The notes beneath the pieces were generated by a model. It saw only the letters and a program-made list of their open reading frames with translations, was not told the origin of the DNA and searched no databases. A stretch of 7,220 nucleotides of DNA. Source: Competibacteraceae bacterium UBA2792. GTDB taxonomy: Bacteria > Pseudomonadota > Gammaproteobacteria > Competibacterales > Competibacteraceae. The stretch lies in contig DEHU01000289.1 in NCBI GenBank assembly GCA_002352125.1, positions 1 through 7,220 of the forward strand. The letters are read 5' to 3'. This document shows, in pieces, positions 1-6,479 of the stretch; within the stretch, counting starts at the first letter, position 1, and each line of letters opens with the position of its first letter. Made by a program: the position numbers and the translations under genes.

Positions 1-924
1 GTTGCCCGCCCAGCCGGCATGGACTTCCAGGAATTGGCCGTTATCCACCAAGCGATTGATGACGAGTTTGACATCCATCGGTTCGGCGGAGGTTTCCGGA
101 ATCAAAGCGTTGATGCCTTCGTCCGGAGAAAGATCAAGATCGGGATAGGGCCGATGCGGCGGATCTTCAGTGTTGTTGGACGGCAGATAGCTCAGCAACG
201 CCTTGGCGATTTGGACCGCGTGACGGTCATCCTCGGCGACGAAGTGGACATTGCCGCTGACCGTGGCGTGCATCTCGGCGCTGCCGACCTCGTCCAGACT
301 GGTGGTGCGTCCGGTGACCGCCTTGATCACCTCTGGGCCGGTGATGAACATGTAGGCGTTGTGCTTGGTCATGATGATGTAGTCCATCAGCGCCGGCGAA
401 TACGACGCGCCACCGGCGCAGGGACCGGCGATGATGGCGATCTGCGGCACCACGCCCGACAGCAGCACGTTGTGATAGAACACCTCGCCGTAGCCGGACA
501 AAGCATCCACCGCTTCTTGGATGCGGGCGCCCGCAGAGTCTTTAAATGCAACGACGGGAGCGCCGATTTTCAGCGCAAGCTGCATCGATTGGACGATCTT
601 CCTAGCGTGCATCTTGCCAAGCGTACCACCCATGACCGTGAAGTCCTGGCTGAACGCCGCCACCGGCCTACCGTCCACGAAGCCGGTGCCGACGATGACG
701 CCGTCCGAGGGCAATTCTTTGTCGGCCAAGCCGAAATGCTTGCCAGCGTGCTTGGCATGGGTGGCGATTTCCTGGAAGGTATCCGGCTGAAACAGCGCCA
801 GCAGCCGCTCGCGCGCGCCCAATAGACCCTTGGTGTGCCGTTCCTGAAGCTTGTCCTCGCCGCCGCCGGCCAGAACTTTGGCGCGACGTTCCCGCAGAAT
901 TTCGAGATGTTTCTCGGAGAGCAT
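1..924 (-). CDS. Acyl-CoA carboxylase, carboxyltransferase (beta) subunit, partial (C-terminus off the left edge)
   Basis: This subunit transfers the carboxyl group from carboxybiotin to an acyl-CoA (acetyl-, propionyl- or a related CoA), or the reverse in decarboxylases, in the cytoplasm with a biotin carboxylase/carrier partner that is not in this window. The 308 visible residues cover about 60% of the usual 510-520. They carry the crotonase-fold hallmarks of the PccB/MmdA/AccD family: KDSAGARIQEAV (about residues 128-139), the CoA/oxyanion-loop segment GPCAGGASYSPALMDY (about 167-182), and MFITGPEVIKAVTG (about 192-205). The ATG at 924 is preceded by AAGAGG with about 8 bases of spacing, and its N-terminus MLSEKHLEILRERR is family-typical. 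The frame is open to base 1. Upstream on the same strand lie the 63-residue ORF and a malonyl transferase, but a gap of about 310 bases separates them, so a shared operon is uncertain. Substrate (acetyl-, propionyl- or methylmalonyl-CoA) cannot be decided because the specificity-determining C-terminal half is missing. Confidence 0.93.
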   Translation of the reverse strand, partial: MLSEKHLEILRERRAKVLAGGGEDKLQERHTKGLLGARERLLALFQPDTFQEIATHAKHAGKHFGLADKELPSDGVIVGTGFVDGRPVAAFSQDFTVMGGTLGKMHARKIVQSMQLALKIGAPVVAFKDSAGARIQEAVDALSGYGEVFYHNVLLSGVVPQIAIIAGPCAGGASYSPALMDYIIMTKHNAYMFITGPEVIKAVTGRTTSLDEVGSAEMHATVSGNVHFVAEDDRHAVQIAKALLSYLPSNNTEDPPHRPYPDLDLSPDEGINALIPETSAEPMDVKLVINRLVDNGQFLEVHAGWAGN

Positions 925-984
925 GAACCTTACCTCTTGGTGTTCGGGTTGGATGACAAATTGACGGTCAAACGCTTCCCGCCG

Positions 985-1018
985 GCCCGCGTATGGGAAG
1001 CGCGGGCTAATAATTTTT
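985..1018 (+). terminator. GC-rich hairpin followed by an AT/T stretch (terminator-like on the plus strand)
   Basis: Arms GCCCGCG (985-991) and CGCGGGC (1001-1007) pair perfectly around a 9-base loop, and TAATAATTTTT follows on the plus strand. This is the shape of an intrinsic terminator, but no plus-strand gene lies upstream. Read on the minus strand the same hairpin sits about 60 bases ahead of the carboxyltransferase start and lacks a following T tract, so it may instead be a leader structure or a stop for antisense transcripts. Confidence 0.35.
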
Positions 1019-1187
1019 GAATTTGTACGGGGAAAACGGCTTGGGTTTGTGGTGGACGTTGACGGGGATAACGCTCGTCCATCCCGCACTTAGCCAGGCT
1101 TCTTGCTAAATGCTTTCGCATAAGGGTAGACGAAATCCAGCCAAACGCGATAGCCGACAATTTTTATTGCGAAATTGCAGGGACAAT

Positions 1188-1231
1188 ACCGCGAGCATTT
1201 TCACGATAAATGGGAATTTTTAGCTCGCGGT
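1188..1231. repeat. Perfect 9-base inverted repeat with a 26-base spacer
   Basis: ACCGCGAGC (1188-1196) is the exact reverse complement of GCTCGCGGT (1223-1231). The pair begins 7 bases downstream of the 63-residue ORF's stop codon on the minus strand. Neither side is followed by a T tract, so it is not a classical intrinsic terminator. A stabilising 3' stem-loop on the malonyl-transferase transcript or a protein-binding site are both possible. Confidence 0.4.
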
Positions 1232-1237
1232 CTTGGA

Positions 1238-1429
1238 TCAAGAATGTGGCACGACGGCCATCGGTTCGTCGGTCTGCTCCACCTCGTCGGTCGAGCGCGG
1301 GGTGGATATCCCGGATTCGTCTTCCGGAGTGAGCCGGATCAGATCGCAACGGCGGTGGGAGCGCTTCATCGCTTCCTGGCTGAGCGCGCGCCGGGCGCGC
1401 TGGCTTTGTAAGGTCGCTCGATGTCTCAT
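1238..1429 (-). CDS. Small hypothetical protein (63 aa) overlapping the malonyl-transferase stop
   Basis: I do not recognise this protein. Its ATG (1429-1427) overlaps the TGA of the upstream malonyl transferase (1428-1426) in an ATGA junction typical of translational coupling, and GGAGG (1440-1444) lies 10 bases ahead. Codons favour G or C at the third position, like the neighbouring genes. The product is two-faced: residues 1-33 are strongly basic (about ten Arg/Lys, two acidic residues), while residues 36-55 are rich in Asp/Glu. One Cys is present (residue 28), and I see no membrane segment or signal peptide. It is probably partly disordered. Antisense open frames cover the same bases but lack comparable start signals. 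It could be a real small partner of the transferase, or a chance ORF or decayed remnant. Confidence 0.45.
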   Translation of the reverse strand: MRHRATLQSQRARRALSQEAMKRSHRRCDLIRLTPEDESGISTPRSTDEVEQTDEPMAVVPHS

Positions 1430-2409
1430 GGGCGCAGTGCCTCCGCGGTTTCTCGCAGGGTTTGGCTGTTGATGGCGGCGTGATAGTGAGCGCTGAAATC
1501 CGAACCGCGCAGCGCTTTCTTGATCATGCTCTCCAGGTTGGGCCGCTTGTCCTCAGGCGCCGGGCCGCTGCCCAGACCTCCGCCAAATTCGACGATGGTA
1601 TTGATGCCGTCACGGAAAGCGATTTCCAGGTTGTCGACCCAATTAACCGGATGGAATAGTTGGAAGAATAGCCGGGTCTTGATCGCGACGGGATCGGGAT
1701 CGTGGTAAGCGCCGGTGCAGTTGGACAGAATGCGGACGGTAGGAGCGCTCATCGTGGCAGCATCCAGCACCGGGCGGAAGTGCATGGCGGCAGTGATCAT
1801 ATAAAAGGTGTGAAACGCACCTTCGGTCTTGAGCCGGGTAGGCCGCTTGCGTGGGAAGTGTGTGTGGGCTTCCTCGGTCAACTGGTCGAGATCCTCGCCA
1901 AGACCGCCGATCACGGTTTGATCGGGCAAGTTACGGGCGGCGACGACGCAGTAATGTTTTTCGGCCAGCGGCTGAACATTGTCGAGATGCAGCGGGAAGG
2001 CTAGCATTTCACCAGCGCCGTAGGTGCCCATGCAGTCGCCGCGCTTTTGCACTAAGCGCAGGGCGGTTTCGAAATCCAGTGCCCCAGCAGCGACCAGAGC
2101 GCAGTATTCGCCAAGGCTGTGGCCGCCGGTCAGAATCGGTGTGACTTGATCGCCGGTCAATTCGCGGAAGATTTCCAGGCAGGACAGCGAGTGAACGAGC
2201 AAAGCGGGCTGCGTGTGGCGGGTCAGCCTCAGTTCTTCCTCCGGCCCCTCCAGGCACAGTTTGACGAGATCGTAACCCACGATGTCGTTGGCCTGTTCGT
2301 AGAGCCGTTTTGCCACCGGAAAATCCCGGATGAGATCGCTACCCATACCAACGTATTGGGAGCCTTGTCCGGGGAAAACGAACATGATTTGCTGGTCCTT
2401 ACTCGACAC
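1426..2409 (-). CDS. Malonyl-CoA:acyl-carrier-protein transacylase (FabD-like, divergent)
   Basis: The family moves malonyl groups from malonyl-CoA to the phosphopantetheine thiol of acyl carrier protein, feeding fatty-acid or polyketide synthesis in the cytoplasm. The 327 residues (family about 310) show FVFPGQGSQ (10-18), the nucleophile motif GHSLGE (96-101, Ser98), the carboxylate-binding Arg in QKRG (Arg123), catalytic His200 in GAFH, and Gln250 in the RLFFQLFHPVNW segment, so the Ser-His centre and its helpers are intact. GAFH resembles the HAFH motif of malonyl-specific acyltransferase domains; malonyl specificity is therefore an inference. Two parts differ from ordinary FabD: YGAGEMLAFPL replaces the usual GAMAA-type segment (about 130-140), and the usual GPGK region reads GGGLGSGPAPEDKRPN (276-291). 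The start is GTG, supported by AGGAGG at a 9-base spacing. No fabH, fabG or acpP is adjacent, so it may be a second copy serving a special pathway. Confidence 0.88.
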   Translation of the reverse strand: MSSKDQQIMFVFPGQGSQYVGMGSDLIRDFPVAKRLYEQANDIVGYDLVKLCLEGPEEELRLTRHTQPALLVHSLSCLEIFRELTGDQVTPILTGGHSLGEYCALVAAGALDFETALRLVQKRGDCMGTYGAGEMLAFPLHLDNVQPLAEKHYCVVAARNLPDQTVIGGLGEDLDQLTEEAHTHFPRKRPTRLKTEGAFHTFYMITAAMHFRPVLDAATMSAPTVRILSNCTGAYHDPDPVAIKTRLFFQLFHPVNWVDNLEIAFRDGINTIVEFGGGLGSGPAPEDKRPNLESMIKKALRGSDFSAHYHAAINSQTLRETAEALRP

Positions 2410-2424
2410 GGCCTGCGCCCTCCT
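2410..2424 (-). promoter_or_regulatory. Ribosome binding site deciding the GTG start of the malonyl transferase
   Basis: On the minus strand AGGAGG is followed by 9 bases (GCGCAGGCC) and then GTG at 2409-2407. The full-consensus Shine-Dalgarno at good spacing supports GTG as the true start, and the protein then begins just ahead of the FVFPGQGSQ motif as expected for the family. Confidence 0.75.
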
Positions 2425-2451
2425 ATGAGGGAGTAGTGAAACAAGCGCGCA

Positions 2452-2480
2452 AAGATACGGGGAAGTAACCGGTAAGGCAA
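2452..2480 (-). promoter_or_regulatory. Candidate sigma-70 promoter for the malonyl transferase
   Basis: Read on the minus strand, TTGCCT (2480-2475) and TATCTT (2457-2452) are separated by exactly 17 bases. Each box matches four of six consensus positions. Transcription would begin near 2445 and leave a leader of about 35 bases before the GTG start. This is pattern matching only. Confidence 0.35.
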
Positions 2481-2596
2481 GGATATGCGCGCCGGTGGCA
2501 GGGCAATCGCGCTATGGGAGAATTGAGGGGAGTGGATCGCCGGGATGGCAATGAGTTTGTGATTCTACCCCCATGCCGTGGACACCTCGCTTATGA

Positions 2597-2716
2597 TGGA
2601 AACCAGAGGTTCCAATGGTGGCGAAGGAATTGGGGATCGGCGAGAGCCTGCTGCATGGCTGAGTAACCCGGCACCGCTTGAGCGAGGGCGGCAGGGCCTT
2701 GCAGGCCGAAATCCGG
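2597..2716 (+). pseudogene. Remnant of IS3-family orfA (helix-turn-helix protein), nonsense-mutated
   Basis: One frame reads VPMVAKELGIGESLLHG, then TGA at 2660-2662, then VTRHRLSEGGRALQAEIRRA to a second stop at 2717. The first part resembles the DNA-recognition helix region of IS3 OrfA proteins (typical pattern: VA.ELGI....L..W). The TGA stands exactly where the family's conserved Trp (TGG) is expected, so a single G-to-A change explains it. The N-terminal part and the leucine-zipper-like C-terminus are missing. There is a stop just upstream at 2594, so little of the original start remains. Confidence 0.6.
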
Positions 2717-2718
2717 CG

Positions 2719-3016
2719 TGCGTGATGATCCATTCCGATCTGGGCAGCCAATACGCTTCGGGCGACTGCCGGGCGCTCTTGGAGACCGTTCCTGTGCGGC
2801 ATGGGTCGGCAGGGTGATTGCTACGACAACGCCGCCATGGAAAATTTCTTCCGCTCGCTCAAGGTCGAGCAGGTCAACGGTTGCCGCTATCGGACCCGGG
2901 AAGAGGCCAAGGCCGATGTGTTCGAGTACATTGAAACCTATTACAGCGCGCGCAGGCGGCGCCCGGCCTTACACTACCTGTCACCCAGAGCTTTCGGGAA
3001 GCGAAGAACTCTTTGA
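2719..3016 (+). pseudogene. Remnant of IS3-family transposase orfB (C-terminal integrase core), frameshifted
   Basis: The first frame reads VMIHSDLGSQYAS and RALLE, the region around the second catalytic Asp of the DDE retroviral-integrase-like core. The frame then shifts and continues as GMGRQGDCYDNAAMENFF (catalytic Glu in AAMENFF), followed by the typical RYRTREEAKADVFEYIETYY and a LHYLSPRAF tail to the stop at 3014-3016. The Asp codon (2737) and Glu codon (2840) are 103 bases apart. The family's DD(35)E spacing predicts 108, so five bases have been lost between them, which matches the frame change. HSDRGSQY is usual; here Arg is Leu. The first catalytic Asp and about 200 N-terminal residues are absent. 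Confidence 0.85.
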
Positions 3017-3082
3017 GAAACCGGGTGTTCACAAAGAGTCTGCAAGACCATCGCCGGCTTGACGAGGAATTTTCGACTCGCA

Positions 3083-4630
3083 TCACTCCGCGACGGCGCG
3101 CACGGTGAATGGTGGTTTCGCCCACCAGATCAAACCGATTAGAGCGATCATCAACATGCCGCTGATGCAAAGCACGGCGTTGGTGGAAAGCAGATAGGCT
3201 TGGGTGGTGAGAGTACGGTCGAGTTGTGCCAGGGCTTGGTCGATGGTCAGGCCGGTCGCCTGCAACTGGTTCAGATAGCTCGTTGCCAACGGGTTGTAGG
3301 CGGTCACGTGCTCGATCAACCGAGCATGGTGTTCGATGCCCTTGTGATCCCACAGGGAAGTCATGATCGCCGTGCCGAAGCTGGAGCCCAGGTTGCGCAT
3401 GAAATTTTGCAAGCCGGTGGCAGCGGCGATCTGGCTCGGCGCGAGTCCTGAGAGATTGATCGTGATCAAGGGTAGGAAGAAACAACTGATGCCTATGCCC
3501 ATGAACAGCCGCGTCAACGCCAGCGTCCAGAAATCGACATCCGGCGTGAAGCGTGCGCTCCAGAACGCCACCAGGGCGAACGTGCTGAAGCCGAAGGTCG
3601 CGACCGCGCGGGCGTCGATGCGGTGAATGTTGGCCCCGACCACAGGACCGAGCAGGAGCGCCAGCATGCCGCCGAATGCGACCACTTTGCCGGCCCAAAG
3701 CGGCGTGTAACCTTGGTAGCTTTGCAGCCAGAGCGGTAATACCACTACAGTACCGAAGAAGGCGACCGTGCCCAGCATCAGGCAGGTCACGCCGATGGCG
3801 AAGTTGCGCCGTCCGAACAAGCGAAGATCGACCACCGGATGGGCATCGGTTAACTCCCAGACCACGAAGAAAGCCAGCATGATGCCCGAGAGGCAAGCGA
3901 GTCCGACGATGAACGGCGAGTCGAACCAGTCGAGTTCGTTACCCTTGTCGAGCAGGATTTGCAGCGCGCCGATTCCGAGCACCAGCAGGCCAAGCCCAAC
4001 GAAATCGACCGGCAAGCGGCGACGTGGCGTTTCGTGATCGCGAAACAGCGTAGCGACCAGAACGGCCACGATAAAACCCACCGGCAGGTTGATCAGGAAA
4101 ATCCAATGCCAGGACAAATTTTCGGTTAACCAGCCGCCGGCCAGCGGCCCAGCGATGGGACCGAGTATGGTCGTCATCGACCACAGCCCGAGCGCGAGGC
4201 CACGCCGTTGCGGCGGGTAAACGCTGGTCAGCAAGGTCTGCGACAGCGGAATCATCGAGGCGCCTACCACGCCCTGCATCACGCGAGAGGCGAGTAACAT
4301 CGGAAAGGTGAACGCCAACCCACACAGCGCCGAGGCCAGCGTGAACAGCAGCGTCGCGCTGATAAACATCCGCACTGCCCCGAACCGCTGCGCCAGCCAA
4401 CCGGTCAGGGGTAACATGATGGCTTCGGCCACCGCGTAGGAGGTGATCGCCCAGGTTCCCTGGGTGAAGCTCACGCCCAAATCACCGGCAATGCTGGGCA
4501 CCGATACGTTGGTGATGGTCAGGTCGAGGATGTTCATGAACGAACCCAAGCCCAACGCGAACGTCGCCAGCGCCAGCATACCGCCCCGCATGGTGGGTGG
4601 CGGAAGATCGGACCTCGGAGTTGTGTTCAC
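3083..4630 (-). CDS. emrB: EmrB-type multidrug:proton antiporter (MFS, DHA2 family, 14 TMS)
   Basis: This inner-membrane transporter exports hydrophobic toxic compounds in exchange for protons and works with EmrA and an outer-membrane channel. The 515 residues match E. coli EmrB in length (512). Visible hallmarks are LDLTITNVSVPSIAGDL in TM1 (35-51, the DHA2 D1 motif), the loop motif A variant GWLAQRFGAVR (77-87), the antiporter motif C GPIAGPLAGG (157-166), the NLPVGF segment (181-186), and a last membrane helix at about 477-503. The hydrophobic pattern fits 14 helices, with a hydrophilic loop near residues 425-475. The GTG start (4630-4628) overlaps the emrA stop TGA in a GTGA junction. I see no strong Shine-Dalgarno, so translation probably depends on coupling to emrA. 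Met14 is an alternative start. No clear intrinsic terminator follows the stop codon. Confidence 0.94.
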   Translation of the reverse strand: MNTTPRSDLPPPTMRGGMLALATFALGLGSFMNILDLTITNVSVPSIAGDLGVSFTQGTWAITSYAVAEAIMLPLTGWLAQRFGAVRMFISATLLFTLASALCGLAFTFPMLLASRVMQGVVGASMIPLSQTLLTSVYPPQRRGLALGLWSMTTILGPIAGPLAGGWLTENLSWHWIFLINLPVGFIVAVLVATLFRDHETPRRRLPVDFVGLGLLVLGIGALQILLDKGNELDWFDSPFIVGLACLSGIMLAFFVVWELTDAHPVVDLRLFGRRNFAIGVTCLMLGTVAFFGTVVVLPLWLQSYQGYTPLWAGKVVAFGGMLALLLGPVVGANIHRIDARAVATFGFSTFALVAFWSARFTPDVDFWTLALTRLFMGIGISCFFLPLITINLSGLAPSQIAAATGLQNFMRNLGSSFGTAIMTSLWDHKGIEHHARLIEHVTAYNPLATSYLNQLQATGLTIDQALAQLDRTLTTQAYLLSTNAVLCISGMLMIALIGLIWWAKPPFTVRAVAE

Positions 4631-5895
4631 GACTTTGCGCCGTGCCGGTTCGCCTCGATGATCCGCGTGATCAGGGCGTCGGCTTCGCTGGCTTGCGTGT
4701 CGAAGACCGAGGTGGCGTACCGTTCTTGGCTGTTTGGCTCAGTCGCCAGTACGACGCCGTCGCGTTGGTGGATATCTATCCTCACTCGCATCGACAGACC
4801 GACTCGCAGCGGGTGTTCCGCCAAGATTTCGGGATCGAGCGCGATTCGCGTCGGTACCCGCTGCACGATTTTGATCCAGTTACCGGTGGCGTTCTGTGCT
4901 GGCAGCAGGGCGAACGCACCGCCGGTGCCCGGCGCGAGTCCGATGACCCGACCGGTGTATTTTACGTCGCTGCCGTACAGGTCGGCGGTGAGCTCGGCCG
5001 GCTGGTCGATCCGGACGTTTTCCAGTTCGCTTTCCTTGAAATTGGCATCTACCCACAGTTGGCCGAGCGGGATGACCGCCATCAACGCCGTTCCCGGCGC
5101 GACACGGGCGCCAACCTGCACGCTCCGCTTGGCCACGTATCCGCGCACCGGTGCGACGATGGTGGTGCGGGCGAGTTCCAGATAAGCTTCTTTGACTTTT
5201 GCCGCCGCCGCTACCACGCGCGGATGGGTTTCGATCGAGGTATTGTCTACCAACACCTCGGTGCCGGTGCGTTGTTCGCGGGCCTGGCGGATCGCGGCGC
5301 GGGCCTGCTCGACGGCCGCCCGGACACCGTCGCGTTGCGCGATGGCGGCCTCCAGCGCGGTTCGTGCCGTCTGCAAGGTTTCGGCAGAAATGTATTTCTG
5401 GTGGAAAAGGGACTCACGCCGAGCGTATTCCTGCTGAGCGCGGCGTACCTCGGCTTCCATGCGTTCGACCTCGGTACGGGCGCGCTCCAGATCGGCCGCG
5501 CGCTGTGCGATCAAGGCTTGCGATTGGCTGTCGTTCGCGTAGAGGCCGCGCACCGACCGCACCGCGTCGGCCAGATTCGCCTGGGCCAGTTGCAGTTGTA
5601 TTCGGGCATCGGCGGAATCGAGCTGCACCAGTGGCTGACCCTGCTCGACCAAGTCGGTGTCGTCGGCCGAGACGCTCACGACCGTGCCGGAAATCTGCGG
5701 GGTGATCTGGACGATGTTGCCTCCAACGTAGGCGTTATCGGTGGTCACGTACCAGCGCCCGTGAACGAACCAATAACCGCCTACGCCGATGGCGATCGCT
5801 GAGAACAGCAGGAAGAAAAACGACAGCGCGCGGCCACGCCTGCCGTTCGATGCGTTCGATGGTGGGTTGCTAGGACTGGTAGGCGGCGCGCTCAT
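4627..5895 (-). CDS. emrA: EmrA-type periplasmic adaptor (HlyD/membrane fusion protein family)
   Basis: EmrA bridges EmrB and an outer-membrane channel (TolC in E. coli; none is encoded here). The 422-residue protein (E. coli EmrA 390) has a Ser/Pro/Asn-rich cytosolic tail, a single N-terminal membrane anchor (about 24-43), the first lipoyl half-motif with TTDNAYVGGNIVQITPQ (51-67), a long Ala/Arg/Glu-rich coiled-coil hairpin (about 97-210), the second lipoyl half with TIVAPVRGYVAKR (245-257), and a beta-barrel region with WVDANFKESEL (281-291). The EmrA signature GGAFALLPAQNATGNWIKIV (325-344) is present. I chose the ATG at 5895 over an in-frame ATG 23 codons upstream because it forms an ATGA overlap with the emrR stop, has AGGAG 9 bases ahead, and avoids a long overlap with emrR. 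It ends in a GTGA overlap with emrB. Confidence 0.95.
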   Translation of the reverse strand: MSAPPTSPSNPPSNASNGRRGRALSFFFLLFSAIAIGVGGYWFVHGRWYVTTDNAYVGGNIVQITPQISGTVVSVSADDTDLVEQGQPLVQLDSADARIQLQLAQANLADAVRSVRGLYANDSQSQALIAQRAADLERARTEVERMEAEVRRAQQEYARRESLFHQKYISAETLQTARTALEAAIAQRDGVRAAVEQARAAIRQAREQRTGTEVLVDNTSIETHPRVVAAAAKVKEAYLELARTTIVAPVRGYVAKRSVQVGARVAPGTALMAVIPLGQLWVDANFKESELENVRIDQPAELTADLYGSDVKYTGRVIGLAPGTGGAFALLPAQNATGNWIKIVQRVPTRIALDPEILAEHPLRVGLSMRVRIDIHQRDGVVLATEPNSQERYATSVFDTQASEADALITRIIEANRHGAKS

Positions 5896-6470
5896 TTGCT
5901 TTCTCTCCTGATGCGGGAACCGATCCGCCGCCGTGTGGGATCGAGGGCGAGCATCGTCTTGCACGTCGGTCGATCCTTGTTTTCCAAATGGCCGAGCCAG
6001 CGACGTAGCAGCGTTTCCAGCACGGCAGTTTCATCGGCCGAGAAGATGGCGAGCGTCGTTTGGTATTCGGCCCAGGCTAGAGGCAGCACTTGTTTGATTC
6101 GTTCTGCTCCTTGCTCGGTGAGGCGTAGTTCGATACGGCGGCGATCTACCGCATCGTGCGAGCGCTCGATCAACCCGGCTGCGACCAGATCGTCGGCGAC
6201 ACGCGTCATGTGCGTCCGCGATTGCACCACCGCCGCGCTAATTTCGGATGGCGTGATGGCCCGATTCGGCGAGCTGTAGATCATCATCAGCACAGCCCAA
6301 GCCGAGGTGGACAAATCGTGTGTGGCGAAAAAACGGTCGAGCCGCTCGTGCAATGCGCGAAAGACGTGATGGGCAAGCCGCATGAGCACTACGGGTTGGC
6401 GAGGCATATCGGGATGCTGGGCCCGCACAACATCGATGCAGTGCTCGAAGTGAGAAAAAATCAGAGCCAT
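5892..6470 (-). CDS. emrR: MarR-family transcriptional repressor, EmrR/MprA type
   Basis: This is a winged-helix repressor predicted to control the efflux operon and release DNA on binding hydrophobic drugs, as E. coli EmrR (MprA) does. In the 192-residue form, the helix-turn-helix runs about 73-101 (TPSEISAA..QSRTHMTRVADDL), followed by the wing with the MarR signature DRRRIELRLTEQG (109-121). QSRTHMTRVADDL closely parallels SSRTNATRIADEL of E. coli MprA, and the N-terminal RAQHPDMP lines up with its RASRHEDFP. I chose the ATG at 6470 rather than 6497: the nine extra codons are AT-rich and lie inside the palindrome, the N-terminus then matches MprA in length, and AAGG lies 9 bases ahead. The C-terminus has a basic extension (DPTRRRIGSRIRRESK), making it about 16 residues longer than MprA (176). 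The stop overlaps the emrA start. Confidence 0.93.
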   Translation of the reverse strand: MALIFSHFEHCIDVVRAQHPDMPRQPVVLMRLAHHVFRALHERLDRFFATHDLSTSAWAVLMMIYSSPNRAITPSEISAAVVQSRTHMTRVADDLVAAGLIERSHDAVDRRRIELRLTEQGAERIKQVLPLAWAEYQTTLAIFSADETAVLETLLRRWLGHLENKDRPTCKTMLALDPTRRRIGSRIRRESK

Positions 6471-6479
6471 TATTGATAA

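Larger units (their letters stand above)
925..1237. other. Intergenic region with several inverted repeats, no convincing gene
   Basis: About 310 bases separate the carboxyltransferase start from the end of the 63-residue ORF. Open frames here are short, lack a Shine-Dalgarno and resemble no family I know. The stretch is richer in A and T than the flanking genes. It contains a GC-rich hairpin (985-1007), a 9-base inverted repeat (1188-1196 with 1223-1231), a short pair TGGACG/CGTCCA (1053-1058 with 1076-1081) and small hairpins near 1090-1125. On the minus strand it would be the promoter and leader of the carboxyltransferase gene. I could not pick a confident -35/-10 pair in it. Confidence 0.5.
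2578..3033 (+). mobile_element. Decayed, internally deleted IS3-family insertion sequence
   Basis: The element keeps a fragment of orfA (about 2597-2716) and the C-terminal catalytic end of orfB (about 2719-3016), with the intervening transposase missing. Candidate terminal inverted repeats are GTGGACACC (2578-2586) and, on the other strand, GTGAACACC (complement of 3024-3032); about 12 of 19 bases agree when the ends are extended. The remnant is roughly 455 bases against about 1.2-1.3 kb for a full IS3 element. No flanking target duplication is obvious. It sits between the promoter side of the malonyl transferase and the 3' end of the efflux operon, about 50 bases beyond the emrB stop, and interrupts neither. 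It cannot transpose by itself. Confidence 0.8.

Noticed and set aside
19..825. 268-codon open frame on the plus strand
   Set aside because: It is antisense to the carboxyltransferase, which has clear family motifs over the same bases.
1175..1411. Plus-strand open frames (1175-1411 and 1233-1472) and a minus-strand frame at 1164-1349
   Set aside because: They overlap the 63-residue ORF but lack a good Shine-Dalgarno or any coupling to a neighbour, and their products are not recognisable.
2512..2802. 96-codon minus-strand open frame over the IS relic
   Set aside because: It is antisense to clear orfA and orfB remnants and has no ribosome site or domain.
2874..3896. 340-codon open frame on the minus strand spanning the IS relic and emrB
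   Set aside because: It lies in another frame of emrB and crosses into the IS remnant; the translation is Arg/His/Pro-rich with no domain, as expected for a shadow of a GC-rich gene.
4597..5802. 401-codon open frame on the plus strand
   Set aside because: It is antisense to emrA, whose EmrA signature motifs are unambiguous; the plus-strand product has no recognisable fold.
5895..5964. Upstream in-frame ATG for emrA (23 extra residues)
   Set aside because: The extension would overlap emrR by about 70 bases, while the ATG at 5895 has AGGAG and an ATGA junction.
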